DNA of 64,000 nt from Ricinus communis (Eukaryota > Streptophyta > Magnoliopsida > Malpighiales > Euphorbiaceae): positions 2,046,001 to 2,110,000 of the forward strand of contig NC_063263.1 of assembly GCF_019578655.1 (NCBI RefSeq). The letters are read 5' to 3'. The notes under the pieces are model-generated. The model made no database searches and was not told where the DNA came from. It saw only the letters and a list, made by a program, of their open reading frames with translations. Numbering within the stretch: the stretch's first letter is position 1; every line of letters starts with the position of its first letter. The translations under genes were made by a program, and so were the position numbers. Positions 1 through 11,699 of the stretch are shown here, one piece after another.

Positions 1-47
1 AGGGTGAATGAGTGCTCCATTCTTGATTATAGGTGCTTCCATACGAG

Positions 48-317
48 TCATTTGGCCAACTTCCCGTATAATTCACGATGTTCATAGTTATAAGAACAAT
101 GAGCAACATCACTATACAATGGACAATCATTACTCAAATGTAAACCATAACAAAATTTACAAAAAATTTGAGATGAAAGGATAGGAGCGGAGAGTTGATC
201 GGTAGCCCTGCAAAACGATTCCACTCGAGCTTCTAAAGATGCATGGGTATCCCAATTTTTAGCACTCTCTTGGTTCCTAATCCCATTTTCCAACGTGTCA
301 TACAAAGAGTTTAGCAT
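48..317 (-). pseudogene. gypsy gag fragment with zinc knuckle
   Basis: The 89-residue reading frame begins just downstream of the leader and carries a zinc knuckle of the form C-x2-C-x3-H-x4-C (C53, C56, H60, C65). The x3 spacing is usual for Athila/Tat gag rather than the classical x4. Gag would coat the element RNA in virus-like particles. The frame stops at 48, far short of a full gag of several hundred residues, and no other gag domain is seen, so I read it as the remnant of a decayed or internally deleted gag. The ATG at 317 is the first after the leader, but the original start could differ. Confidence 0.6.
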
Positions 318-478
318 TAAACCTCCTTATCATCCACTACCCGAATCATAAGATTAACTAAATAAATATGTATAAATAAAATAAAATAAATAAATAAATA
401 ATAATAAAAACCATAAAATAAAATAAAATAAATGGCTAAATTAACAAATGGCAAATTTCACTCTAGTTTTCAAACAAT

Positions 479-496
479 TCCCCGGCAACGGCGCCA
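479..496 (-). other. retrotransposon primer-binding site
   Basis: On the minus strand this reads TGGCGCCGTTGCCGGGGA, an 18-nt motif that follows the 5' LTR of Athila/Tat-type gypsy elements and primes minus-strand DNA synthesis from a tRNA 3' end. It lies directly against the LTR and upstream of gag, as expected. Confidence 0.8.
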
Positions 497-1774
497 AAAA
501 CTTAATGGTTGCTATCTATGCAGCTACAATCTAAAGCAATGTACCTATCGATGCAGTCTAGCACTAATGGCGAGTATCAAGGTCGTATTTCTCGAGAAAG
601 TGAAAGCCCAGAGTTACTCTTTTATTCTTTGTTATATTAACCTAAAATGAATGATGACTAATTTCTAAACTAACTACTAGCTACAAGCTAAGTTCTAAGG
701 GAGACACAGGAGTAATTAATAAATAAAATAACCAAGACAAGAAAGCAAACCCAAAGGGAACCTAAACTAGTTGGCAATCAAACAAATGATAAATGATTGG
801 TGAGTCTAATTATGCTACCCGTGGACAAATTCTTAACCGAATTCGGTTTCTCTCTCGAGATAACTGAATTTCTAAATCTAATAACCTAAAGTTGGAATCT
901 CTTCCTAACGATTGATTCTTAAATTAGCATTAAGCTTTAATCCACCTCTATTAAGCTTTATTAATTCTTAATCCGGCTAGTTAATTATACTTATCTCTAA
1001 GCGATTATTAACCAGTTCTTGCTATTTAAAATTCCAATTGCCAAATGGACTTCTCAATCACACAAAGCAATCTAAACACACAATTTACAACGTCTCATGA
1101 ATAATGCATTATCTTATTAATACTGAAAGCAAGAAGAATACAAAACTAACTCAAACAATCCAACAGCCCCAATTCCTTTTGCTCATCTTGAATTGATCCT
1201 TGTTCCTCTTATTCGAATTGAAACCAATCAACAAACCTCGCCCAATCTTCAATCTTTGAAGGGAATTCAATTGAAACCTTGATCCAAGTCTCCTTTTTTC
1301 TTGGTTTCAGCTCAGAAAACCCTTAGGGAGAGAAAAATTAGGGTTTGAGACTTTCTCCCCCTGCTCTCCTCTTTTTTTCCTCTCTTCTTTCTTTTAATTA
1401 ATTCCCCCTGTCGCCTCCAACACGGCCGTGTTGATGCCTGTGTTCCCAACACGGCTAGTGTTTATACCTGTGTTACTCTCTGTGGCCATGCTCCCTAAAA
1501 ACTTCTTTTTTCTTTGATGTTTGATGCACCCAACACGGCCGGTGTTGAAACCAACACAGCCATGTTCAGCTTCCTCATGCGCATACTTAGCTTGTTTCGA
1601 TAGCTTTGACGTCTAATTATGCTTCAATTCTTCCTTTTATCATTCTTTAACTTCTTTTAGGCCTAATGCACAGAAACAGACGCATAGGGTGAGTGTTGGG
1701 ACCAATTCACATCCAAATGTCCATAAAATCAATCTTAAAAATCTCATTTAGATGTGTGTATTTTACGCACATCA
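497..1774 (-). repeat. 5' LTR of the gypsy element
   Basis: On the minus strand it begins TGATGTGCGTAAAATAC at 1774 and ends at the primer-binding site, about 1.28 kb. It holds several copies of an imperfect AACACGGCCGTGTT palindrome between 1419 and 1566 (see findings). The second LTR is outside the window, so the borders rest on the TG start and the primer-binding site only. Confidence 0.7.
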
Positions 1775-1916
1775 GAAAGAAACTAGTAAGGTAACGAAAT
1801 AAGAACTTAATTTTCTACAATTTTTGGATAATAATAAGTCTATTTCACCAGATTATTTTCCATGCAAAGTTTATTGAGTCCTCGCTAGACCAAAGAGTTG
1901 TATAGGCCTAGGATAC

Positions 1917-2366
1917 ATCATCACGGCTTTAGCTATCCATCTATATGGATTTGATCCGGAAAGCTCACCATATGAAGAAATTCCCTCTTTAGGGAATTTT
2001 GATATACATGCGTTGGTTAGATCAAATTTGGTACATAGTCATAGTATGAGCTTTGTAGATCGCAAAGGGTCTAATGGAGGAAGTAGTAGTATTGCAAGAG
2101 AAAAGCCAAGTCGGAAGGAGCAAGAAGAGGAGGAATCTAATCACAAGGAAAGAAGATAACAAGAATGGGGTAGTCAAGGTTGGCACCAAGTACTAAAACA
2201 ATTACAAACAATGAATAACAACCTTAACCGAAGGCTCGACGAATTTGATTCTCGCTTGGCTAATGTGGAGAGAAGTGAGCACCAACAAGCATACAAACTC
2301 GATTGTTACTTCAAATCGGTTGACTTTGATGCTCAATCACCACCATCATCTCCACCACATCATTGA
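1917..2366 (+). pseudogene. 3'-terminal ORF (env-region type) of a second Athila-like element
   Basis: One plus-strand frame is open from about 1917 to 2366 except for a single in-frame TAA at 2158-2160. The first half reads from a hydrophobic ITALAIHLYG stretch into an acidic Lys/Glu-rich segment. The second half contains a short coiled-coil-like stretch (NNNLNRRLDEFDSRLANVE) and a Ser/Pro/His tail. This layout, an ORF after pol followed by a G-rich polypurine tract, resembles the extra 3' ORF of Athila elements. The upstream border is not defined; the frame probably continues left with more damage. Function is not assigned beyond element-encoded protein. Confidence 0.5.
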
Positions 2367-2740
2367 TTTTAATTTTTTTATTGAAATTTTATTTTTTCTA
2401 TTTTTAGGACTTTGTTATCTAGCTACCATAAGAAATTTCTTTTTATTCTTAGCTACCTTAGAACTTCTATGCTTTCTAGCCAATTAGGATTTCTTTTATG
2501 AATTTTTTTTATAATCATAACTTTATGATTATACTTTAATTTTAGTATTTTATTTTAAGTAATGTATTGATTATTAATGATAGTTCTTTAAGCTTATTTA
2601 AGGTTTCTATGGGATGATATTACTTATGAACAATGCACACCGAGTGGCACTCTAATTTTCTAAAGAAGTGTTCTATCTTTTTCTCCTTTATTTATTTATT
2701 TTATGCTTAAGACATTGAGGGGCAATGTCTAAAATAAATA

Positions 2741-2747
2741 TGGGGGA
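2741..2747 (+). other. candidate polypurine tract
   Basis: TGGGGGA follows a spacer with the 'gacattgagggg-caatgtct' style of sequence seen upstream of the 3' LTR in Athila-type elements. It would prime plus-strand synthesis. TGAGAATTAG follows directly and is a plausible LTR start. Confidence 0.5.
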
Positions 2748-4390
2748 TGAGAATTAGAGTAATTCCTTTATCTTTTATATGCCATGATTTTAGTAACTTT
2801 TGTAATATTTTAAATTTTTCTACTCGGCTTTTTGTTATTATTTTATAATAAAGAATCAATGAAAGAATGCTATTATATCAATTCTTGAATTCTTGAATTG
2901 GTTTTTACACATATATAAATGTAAACTTATGAGTTAATTGCACTTAAATGATTAAGTGTTCATATTTTGTATATAACCATGATGAGTAGTTTGAAAAATT
3001 TTGAGATGGATATAACAAGAAGTGTATGATTTATGTTATCATTTTCTTGTTATTATTGTGGTTTACCTAATTTGTGAGATATAATATGGGCAAGTTAAAA
3101 GCTCTAAGTTTATATTCTACTCCGCTTATTTTAGTTGCTGAGTAATTGGAGATCTTCATGGCTAATATTAATTTTTGTATAAAAAAGGCAATTAAAATTA
3201 TGAGTATGCAAAGCATCTTGATGTATGTTTTGTTGAGTAACCAGGTGCATTTATTATTCATGTTTGCAGTTGCATAAAAAGGTCTAACATGTCAAGAAAG
3301 AAAGGAACCCCAAGTAGCGAAAATTAAAATTCAAGGGGTATAGAGAAAAAAGAAGAAGTAACAGAGCTTGAAAAACAAGTGAAAAAATAAATGCATATTG
3401 ATCTCTTGTTTGTGCATGAAGGTTGTGCTTCATGAATAAGGTTATCTTAATTTGAATTATGCATCATAATTGTATTCATTGATAATGAGTTAGACTATTT
3501 ATTGTGAAATATGTATAGATAATGAATGTTTGAATCTTTTGACTAATTATGATTGAGTTTACATCCTTTTAAGAAAAAAATTTATGATTCAAGTTTTCTT
3601 AGATTTGTATAATTTTTGCATTAGTGAGATTCTCTTAAATAATGTCTTTAAGTTGAGTATGGATTGCTTCATTATTTTTGCAAAGATTAATCCTTGAGTT
3701 GCTATTTACTTAAGGATAAGTAAAGGTTTAAGTGTGAAGATATTTGATATGTTCATATTATGTATATATATATTTAAGGTGTTTTAGTGGTTTATTGGTA
3801 TATATTACATACATAATATGTGGAAACATGTGCTTATTACCTCACTTTAGCCTTATTGTCAAATTTTAGATGATAATAGCCAAAGAAGGAGAATATGGGC
3901 CAAATATACCTAAATAAGCTTTAATTGGACCGTTGTTGCGAAGGGCTCGTAATAAAGACATAAGAATTACCAATGCTGCAAACTTAGCCGAATATATGAA
4001 GGCCCATAAGAGGATATTAATTAATTATTATGTAATTAATGATAATTACTTTTAAATTGTTTATTTTGTTTATGATAGTTAAGAGGATAGCTATAGCAGC
4101 ATTGTGCTTAAAGAAGGACTCTGCAAAAAAAATCTCTATAAATAGTGGAGATCAGTTAAACAAGGGGCATGGATCTATCATTCTTCTCTTTGAAAATTCT
4201 CTACAGTTTATCTTTTATAAAAAAATTTAGTTAGTTTGCATTATTCATTTAAAGATTAAAGAAGCTTTTCAGGAAGTGAAGAGTGCGGACCAATCATCTT
4301 CATCCCTTGAAGAACTTCTAGATTTTGAGGGAGTTTTAGTTTTCTGTTTTATATTTCTTATATTTTTCTATTTAATAACAATGACCGTTG
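2748..4390 (+). repeat. putative 3' LTR of the plus-strand Athila-like element (right end uncertain)
   Basis: It starts with TG right after the polypurine tract and contains a TATA-type motif at 4137-4145 with a purine-rich leader after it, as an LTR U3/R would. No second copy is in the window, so the right border near 4.4 kb is only an estimate. Short frames inside (such as 4039-4230) look like chance. Confidence 0.3.
4134..4145 (+). promoter_or_regulatory. TATA-type promoter motif in the putative LTR
   Basis: CTCTATAAATAG followed by a short leader. It is a good plant TATA consensus, placed as expected for the U3/R boundary of an LTR. No transcript evidence is available. Confidence 0.35.
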
Positions 4391-4859
4391 GATTAAATAT
4401 GTCATACTAATTTCTATACATGCTTAATTTAAGTATGAACCTTATATATTATGAGTTTAATGAATGGTTGCAAATATAAGTATTTAATAACTAAAATTAA
4501 ATTATATAGTAATTTAATAATATTATTGCAAATATAAGTATTTTTAAATGTTTAAATTTTTTTCAATTAAATTGAATTAAAAATAAAAAATTAAAGCAAG
4601 AAAAAGAATATTAAATTTATTATTTTAATTATACACTAAACTAACTTATGCTAAAAATAAAATTATACTCTAGTTTGATAATTAAATTAATTTTGGACGA
4701 GTTTGATATTTGATAATAATTTTAAAGATTGAATTGTAATCTTACCAGTTTAATCCTTCGATTACTACGGACAGGTAGTAGTTAGTTTTATTAAAACTCA
4801 GAGGATTTTGATGTAATAAGAAAAATGCAGAATCGACTCGCATATTAGATCAAACCTCG

Positions 4860-4968
4860 AAAGGTAAATAATATTTAACCCTTAGAAATTACTTTCAAGT
4901 TGACTTTTAGTTACTTATGGTAACTGGTATATGGGAAGCAATTAATAATAAAAATAATAAGGATAAAG
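4860..4968 (+). repeat. left copy of a ~105-bp direct repeat
   Basis: The segment around TTAGAAATTACTTTCAAGTTG and 'gttacttatggtaactggtatatggg' recurs at 5808-5916 with modest divergence, about 948 bp away. The DNA between the copies contains the 5.1-5.5 kb foldback. The pair could be a local duplication or the arms of an unrecognised element. Confidence 0.5.
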
Positions 4969-5159
4969 GGTCAATCTGTCCCGAACTTATATCTAAGGGT
5001 CAAATATATTTAATTTAAATTTTTTTAATAAATAATTCTTGAACTTATATCAAGGTCAAATACATCAAATTTAAGCTTTTTGAATAAATAGCTCATGGAC
5101 TTGTTTCTAAGATATATCAAATTTTAAACTTTTAAAAAATGAAATTGAATTATAAAAAC

Positions 5160-5465
5160 TAAAAGTAAATATTTATTTCTATTAAATTACTGATATAATA
5201 TAAAATGGCGTGTTATACACGAGTGTCTTTGGCAAAATTTAAAATTTGGATTTAATTGATCAAAAGATGATAAGTATTAAATAAGTTAAAATCTTAACTT
5301 TTTAAGTATTAAATAAGTCAAAATTTAATTTTTTTAAATAGGCCCCTAACTTATTATTTTTTTATTGATTAAATTTAAATTTTAAATTTTATCAAACACG
5401 CTCTTATATAGCGCGTCACTATATATTATATCTCTAAATTAATAAAATAGATATTATTTTTAAAT
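5160..5465. repeat. foldback / MITE-like inverted repeat
   Basis: The left arm (about 5160-5263) and right arm (about 5363-5465) are imperfect reverse complements. Both contain a GTGT-type core followed by AAAATTTAAAATTT and ATTTAAT.GAT in mirrored order, with a loop of about 100 bp. Similarity fades further out. No clear target duplication was found, so the element type is open. Confidence 0.5.
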
Positions 5466-5807
5466 TAATAAATTAGTTTTAACTAAATTAGATTTTAACA
5501 ACATAAATAAATTTTATATTAGTAAGTCAATATATGTTATAATATTAAAATATTTCTTTTAATTTTATTATTTTTATTTTACTTTTTCTCATATTTTATT
5601 TTTTAAATAAAATAAATATTTTTTAATAAATTTTAATTAAATACAAGGTAAGTGTAAAATTTTTTATTAATATTGGTGGATAGTCTTAAATTCTCATAAT
5701 CGAGAATATCTACAGGGGCCTTTTCTTTTACTGGAAATAGTGTTCTGGCAAATTGAGAGTGCTGTACGAGTATCTCATTCCTTTTGAAAAAGTGTTTTTA
5801 TGTGTTT

Positions 5808-5916
5808 AGGTAAAATCATTTATCATACATTTAGAAATTATTTTCAAGTTTACTTTAGTTACTTGTGGTAACTCGTATATGGGGAACAATTAACAATAGA
5901 AATAAAAATAATAAAA
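5808..5916 (+). repeat. right copy of a ~105-bp direct repeat
   Basis: Partner of 4860-4968. The shared core is TTAGAAATTA..TTTCAAGTT followed by GTTACTT.TGGTAACT.GTATATGGG. Confidence 0.5.
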
Positions 5917-6778
5917 ATATATATTTCATAAAACGGCATGATGGAAATGGCACTGCAAATATGGCCTACTGTTATAATTAGAAGGGACAGCTCAAGGTAA
6001 GGGCATCTTCTTATCCTCCAAGCTTCTCTATTTGCTCCTATTTACCAACTCCACACCAGCTTGACTTATCTGAAAAAAAAAAAAAAACAAAAAAGTCTTA
6101 TTCTTTGTTGTCATATAATCATAATGTACAAAATTTGAAAATAAAAACAGACAGTATAAGGGTTTCAAAAGAAAGAAAAAGAAGGAAAAAGGAAAACATA
6201 AAAGTGGCAGGGCCAGGGGACCTAATTAATCAAACACATTGCTTCAAACAAGATTAAATGGCAGCTTGTTGTATGTAATTCCCCAAAATTAAATGGTTTC
6301 AGTTTCAGAGAGACAGAAGCAATATATAAATAATCTCAGTCTGTACGGTTCACTTTTTTCATTTAAATTGAAAGACTCTGTCACATGCAAAGTAAACGTT
6401 ACCTTCCCAGATTCTGAAGACCCAATTGCCTAAAGTGTACTGCCAAAGTCCCCATCTATTTGACCAATGGAATGCAAGAAAACACAAGGACAGACCCGAA
6501 GTCTTTTATATATAATATATTAAACAAAGTCATGGGCAAGCCCACAGAATTTCTTCAGGCTAGTATGTAGAGGTGATATTCCAACTGTTTCATTCAACTT
6601 TCAACCACAAATATAGCAGCAGCATATTCCCCTCGTTAGTTTTAAATTCCTTTCCTATAAGTTTTTCTTTTCTCTTTTCTCATTTATTCATTTTCTTAGT
6701 GAATGAAATTAGTGATGAGTTTTATTTGTACTGTAAATCAATATGCATTGTTCACCCATATTCATTATCTCCACTGGG

Positions 6779-6779
<1 letters not shown>
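5917..6779. other. AT-rich intergenic DNA
   Basis: No frame, RNA gene or repeat could be supported here. There are poly-A runs near 6071 and stretches of ordinary mixed composition only. Confidence 0.5.

Positions 6780-6843
<64 letters not shown>
6780..6843. repeat. (TA)n microsatellite, about 32 units
   Basis: An uninterrupted TA dinucleotide run of about 64 bp. Two apparent frames ending in Tyr-Ile repeats come only from this run. Confidence 0.95.
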
Positions 6844-6846
<3 letters not shown>

Positions 6847-7585
6847 GAGAATCATGAAACTAGAGTTGTGGAGAAGAAACTTTTGTGAATAGTTAAAAAG
6901 ATAGAATTAAGGTAGGCCTAAAGAGAAAGAGAGAGTTGATGTGAGGCACATGAATGTTTTAAAATCTTACCTTTTCAATAGGACAGCACATGGCACCCAG
7001 TAATATTAATTTTGTAGAATTTATGTTTTCCTGGTTGATAGTAGGTTGAGCGGACCATAGACTGCCTAGTAATTGTAAAAATCAAAAAACCTAATGATAA
7101 AAAATATATATATAAGTGGCGACCGTACATGCTAATTATATTATACTGATAACTACAGAGTTGCCTTGTTTCTTTTAGGTAAAATCTTTAACCTAGGCCA
7201 TGATTATTGATGTAACATCATTATATTCTTTAATGGCTGCAAGTATTGACATAATGGAGAGCACATAATTATTACGCATAATATTTACACTTTTCAAGTT
7301 CATTGTCCTTCGTTTGTCAAATATATGCCTGATGGGTCAATAATACACGAAGAGTAGAGACACATTGGATTATTATTATTATTATTTTCAAATGATAGTG
7401 CCATCTCTTATTGGAGAGTGAGAGAATGGTGCATTTTGGGTTTTAAAAGAAATTAAACTTTGGGGAGACAGGAGTGGATTGTAATAAGAGGGATGATTGG
7501 GAAATTTGAGACTATCCTATTTAAGAATTGGACCCCACTTATAGAAGATGATCAATGCAAAATATCATTTTGCCTTACTACTAAA

Positions 7586-7586
<1 letters not shown>

Positions 7587-7620
<34 letters not shown>
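7587..7620. repeat. (ATT)n microsatellite
   Basis: About 11 uninterrupted ATT units, with a shorter ATT run nearby at about 7370-7385. The 0.9 kb before it and 0.9 kb after it show no supportable gene. Confidence 0.9.
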
Positions 7621-7621
<1 letters not shown>

Positions 7622-8570
7622 ATTATTGTTATATATAACTGTACAATACGAAATAATTTAATATAATTAATGAGATCTAAGACTAAATACTAAAAAATTA
7701 TATAAATATAGTTTTAGTTTGAAAAGAAATATAATAATTAATAGATATTTTGAATTTTGAATATTTTCAAATTATTTTTTTATTATAACCCTAATAACAG
7801 GAAATTGTGTTGGAAAGGGATAAAAATGACGATGGACCTGAATGTTAAGAGCATGATTGGCCAGAATCAGTGATGATAGTGCAAAGTGTTTGTAAAGGTG
7901 GCAATCGTTGCAGTGTAGAAATGGAGGGTAGAGTGGAAAATCTTTCGGGCATTTTAGCAAAGAACAGCAAAACTACGTACCTGTTCAGTGGCCACACATT
8001 AATTTGCTCATAATGGCAGTGGTAAAAAGTCTATTTGTTACTTATATTTATTTGATATTTTATCTCAATAACTACAAAAAAATATTCTAAATCACCATTA
8101 AATAATTGGATGAGAATATTTATATATATTTTTCAACTACTTTGTGTGGATCTGATAGCCAGATTTTTCACTATTAACATACGCATAATTAATCCAAATA
8201 AATCTAAAATATTTAATCTTAAAATATAATTATAAGGTGTAAATTCATAATAAAGAAATTGAAAAAATGTTAAGTATCTAACTAAAATTAATTGTATTCA
8301 AATAAGAGGTGATATAGTAATTAGTGAAAAAATTTAATTGTTATATCTGTACATACTAACCGAAAAGTATAATCTAATTTATTATTAATCAGTTAAAATA
8401 TTATATTTTTAAATTACTGAAATAAAATATTAAATAAATACAATACTCATAATTATAGTACTATTTATATATTTTATCTTAATGACAGTGTTATTTTCAA
8501 TAAGCTGATGTTAGCATTGAGTGCTGGTATTATATGAAACACATGCTCTTTCATGTAAGAGAAAGGGATT

Positions 8571-8609
8571 CTTCCTTTCTTTCTTTCTTTTTTTTTTTTT
8601 TTTTTTTTT
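8571..8609. repeat. (CTTT)n followed by poly-T
   Basis: A CTTT-type run passes into about 22 T residues. This could be the poly-A tail of a minus-strand retroposon, but nothing recognisable is attached. Confidence 0.8.
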
Positions 8610-8817
8610 GCAGGCAATACCATTTAACCAGCTAGAATTTTACAAACATACATTTAATGCTTGATGAAATAAAAAAAAAAAAAACTATCCTGACCTTCAT
8701 TTAAATTTATTTAAGATTTTATTTCCATTTAATTACTTTTTTTTCTTATTTTATATAATTCATATTATATTTTCAAGAGAACTAATTTTAGTAATAACTC
8801 AACATCTTAAAAAAATT

Positions 8818-9035
8818 CTTCAGAAATCCCAATAATGTTTAAATCATCAACATAAACTGACCGATGAATAAAAATCCCTCCAAATAAATATTCGATCCGC
8901 AGGCCGAGATAAAATTTTGTTTGTCCCAAATCTTTCATTTCAAATAATTTATTGTTTCTATCAACTCTTCAGAAGTCCAAATAATGTTTAAATCATTAAC
9001 ATAAACTACAATTGTAACAAAAATAAAAAATTACA
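8818..9035 (-). pseudogene. Ty1/copia reverse-transcriptase fragment
   Basis: On the minus strand the sequence reads VYVDDLNIIG, the copia version of the reverse-transcriptase catalytic box (Asp-Asp), and also FEMKDLGQTKFCLGLRIE, the conserved stretch that normally follows that box in copia polymerases. The active-site box occurs twice, once on each side of the FEMKDLG stretch, at an offset of 149 bp. The second occurrence replaces the segment expected there. No LTR, integrase or other pol part is attached, so this is a small relic. Confidence 0.65.
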
Positions 9036-10074
9036 GAGATATATATATACATAATAATAATAGACATTCAATATAACTTAAATATTATCATAACATAAAT
9101 AATTTAACCATCCTTACTATTATACCAAAAATTACCGAAAAGAGACACTTTTAGCTAGTTACATTTTAGCCAATATAATTTATCCTTCTTTTACTTTTCT
9201 TTTTTATTTCTGTTTTCTTTCAAGACCAAATCCTCTTTTAACATACCATCTGATTTTACTCCTGGAGACTCCAACTTTGTAATAAAAAATATAGATATCA
9301 ATTTAAGAAATTATTTATTTAAGTACCTTCAAGTCATGATTTTTTATTTTGTAGGAGTTTTATAGTGACTATTATAAAGTGTTAAATTTTTCTTTTATAA
9401 AAGTAGTGATATCAGAGTATCGAAAAATATTTATAAAGTTAATATAATGATTTAATGCCCTGAGTTAAGTATTCTTTCCGTAAAATTAAGTCTACTATTT
9501 TATTAAAACGATTAATGATTGTTAAAAGTAAATAATTTTACCCATATTCATTGATATTTGATGGTTGATATTTATATTTATTTTTATATTAAAATTATAT
9601 TATCAATTCTCATTCATAAAATATTTATATTTATTTTCAAAAAATCATAAATAAGATTTGCTTGTATTGGGCATGCGTATTGGAGAACAGGGTAAATGAC
9701 AAAGAAAAAAATCAGTTTTCACTAAATTTTTATTTTTAAACTTGATCAATTAATAAATCTTCTCTTTATTCTATCATATTATTTATCATAATAAGAATTT
9801 TAATGCGGTCAAAAATTATATAACCATTAAATGTCTATTTCTGAATATCCTCGAGTTAAATACCGTATCAAACAAATCAATGTGAAATTTGGAATCCCAA
9901 ACATCCTTATCAATTGCTAAATCAATTAAATAAAATAAAAGAGAAAAAGAAACATTATCAATAATTTTTAACTATTTTAATTAATACTAAAATAAAAAAT
10001 ATAGTTCGTATTCATGAATCTCATAAATTCATAAAAGTTCTTTTCAAACTAGAATTGTATCATACTAATTGTTT
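9036..10074. other. AT-rich intergenic DNA
   Basis: No gene or repeat could be supported. Stop codons are dense in all frames. Confidence 0.5.
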
Positions 10075-10718
10075 GCTCGTGTGTTACACGACTGTTATTA
10101 TTATTTTAATTATAAAATCAAGTTCATAAATATAATTTAATAATTTTTTCAATATCTAATATTAATTTATAATATTTTTAAAAATAATAGTAAATTAATT
10201 ATTTCTTAATATTAATTTTAGTTTTATAAATTATAAAATTTTATTATTACAATAATATAAATATTATTTTGAAAATATTTATTAATTATTCTTACTATTA
10301 TATAAATTAATATATTGATTACTAAGTTTTAGGATATAAAAATTAATTTCTTATTAAATATAATATTAAAAATAATTTAAGATGTTATTTTTTAGAAATA
10401 AAATTAATAATTAATCAAAACTAATTTATTAATTAATATAAAATTAAAATATAATAAATATACTATTTTTTAAAATAAAATTAGTATTATTATCTAATTA
10501 TAAATTATTTATTAATTAATATAAATATTAAATTATAATTAATAATGTTATTTTTTAAACTAAATTCAATATTTAATTAAATATATAACTTATTAATCAA
10601 TAAATTAATAGAAAGAATTATAAAATAAAATTTAAATTTAAATTTTTTATAAAGATAAGTACATATATTATAACAAAAATTTATATGTCAAATAACATAC
10701 ATATTTATTTTTTAAATC

Positions 10719-10720
<2 letters not shown>
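10075..10720. repeat. dispersed copy of the 0.6-kb AT-rich repeat family
   Basis: It begins around the motif GTGTGTTACACGACTG, then runs TTATTATTATTTTAATTATAA and on through many ATTAATATAAA-type segments. It ends with AATAAATTAATAGAAA and a (TA)n run. The same order of landmarks recurs in the array at 17.6-20.1 kb. Divergence is high, so the borders are approximate. Confidence 0.45.

Positions 10721-10721
<1 letters not shown>

Positions 10722-10767
<46 letters not shown>
10722..10767. repeat. (TA)n microsatellite
   Basis: About 23 TA units directly after the AT-rich repeat unit. A shorter (TA)n occupies the matching place after a unit at about 19149-19162. Confidence 0.9.
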
Positions 10768-10770
<3 letters not shown>

Positions 10771-11699
10771 CAAAAAGAATATCTATTCATATCAGTAGAT
10801 TGTACAATAAAAAAGTCAAAATTCACAATGAAGTTCACAATTCTATAAAATTTCATAATTTAGTCGTCCTTAGCTATAATAAATAAAAAAAGTTATTATT
10901 ATGAATATGCAAATACAAAAGAGAACATGAATGAAAAAGGAAAAAAGATAACGTTTTCTTTGGTAAATAATAATAACAATTAATGAGACTATCAAGTATC
11001 AACACCCACCTTTCATGGCTTTTTTATTTTTTTATTTTTTCTTCAAGGAAACACTGGGCACTCTTCACGGCTTTATTTATTTTTCAGGCATTTATCACGT
11101 TGATCAATTACAAAGCTAAGTCTGTACAGAATTCATCCGGCATCGATTTACTACAAAATCTAATGTTTAATGGAAATTTAATGCTCAATAAATTAAGGAT
11201 AAAGTTTGTTGTCACTTCATAACATCATCAACAGAACCATATAATATAATTTTTCAGTAATATTTTGTTACATAGTTTTTCTTTTATTTTTATAAAGACT
11301 CTAAGTTGACGTCAAGGATTAAAGTTTATTTAGATATATGTTGCACAATAAATTTGTATATTACACACCGCCCATAAGAAAATATTTTCTTATGAGATTA
11401 TAATGTTTTTTAAAATCTTGTTTATAAAAGCATCTATAATTAAAACATAGCGACAATTTATGTCTATATATATATATCCATAACTAATAAATAAAGTTTT
11501 AATATATAAGAATATTAAATTAAATAATTATGATATAACAAAATTATAAGCTTGGCTTAAATAAAACTAATTTAAAGTTACAAACTTTAAATATAAATTC
11601 AAGTTACATATTTATTTTTATTAGAAGTGACCATATACTCTCTCACTTTACAATGTAGTTATTAAAGATAAATATATAATAATATTGTTATTTATTTTT

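Larger units (their letters stand above)
1..1774 (-). mobile_element. 5' part of a Ty3/gypsy (Athila/Tat-type) LTR retrotransposon
   Basis: Read on the minus strand, the order is LTR (1774-497), primer-binding site (496-479), a leader of about 160 bp rich in AAATAAAT-type sequence (478-318), then the start of gag (317-48), which runs toward the left edge. This is the canonical 5' end of an LTR retrotransposon. The Athila/Tat assignment rests on the primer-binding site, the LTR start TGATGTGCGTAAAATAC and the gag zinc knuckle. The element is cut by the window edge, so its other LTR and its pol are not visible. Confidence 0.75.

Noticed and set aside
6573..6888. Two plus-strand frames with Tyr-Ile repeats
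   Set aside because: Produced by the (TA)n microsatellite.
10668..10856. Minus-strand frame with Tyr-Ile repeats
   Set aside because: Produced by the (TA)n run at 10722-10767.
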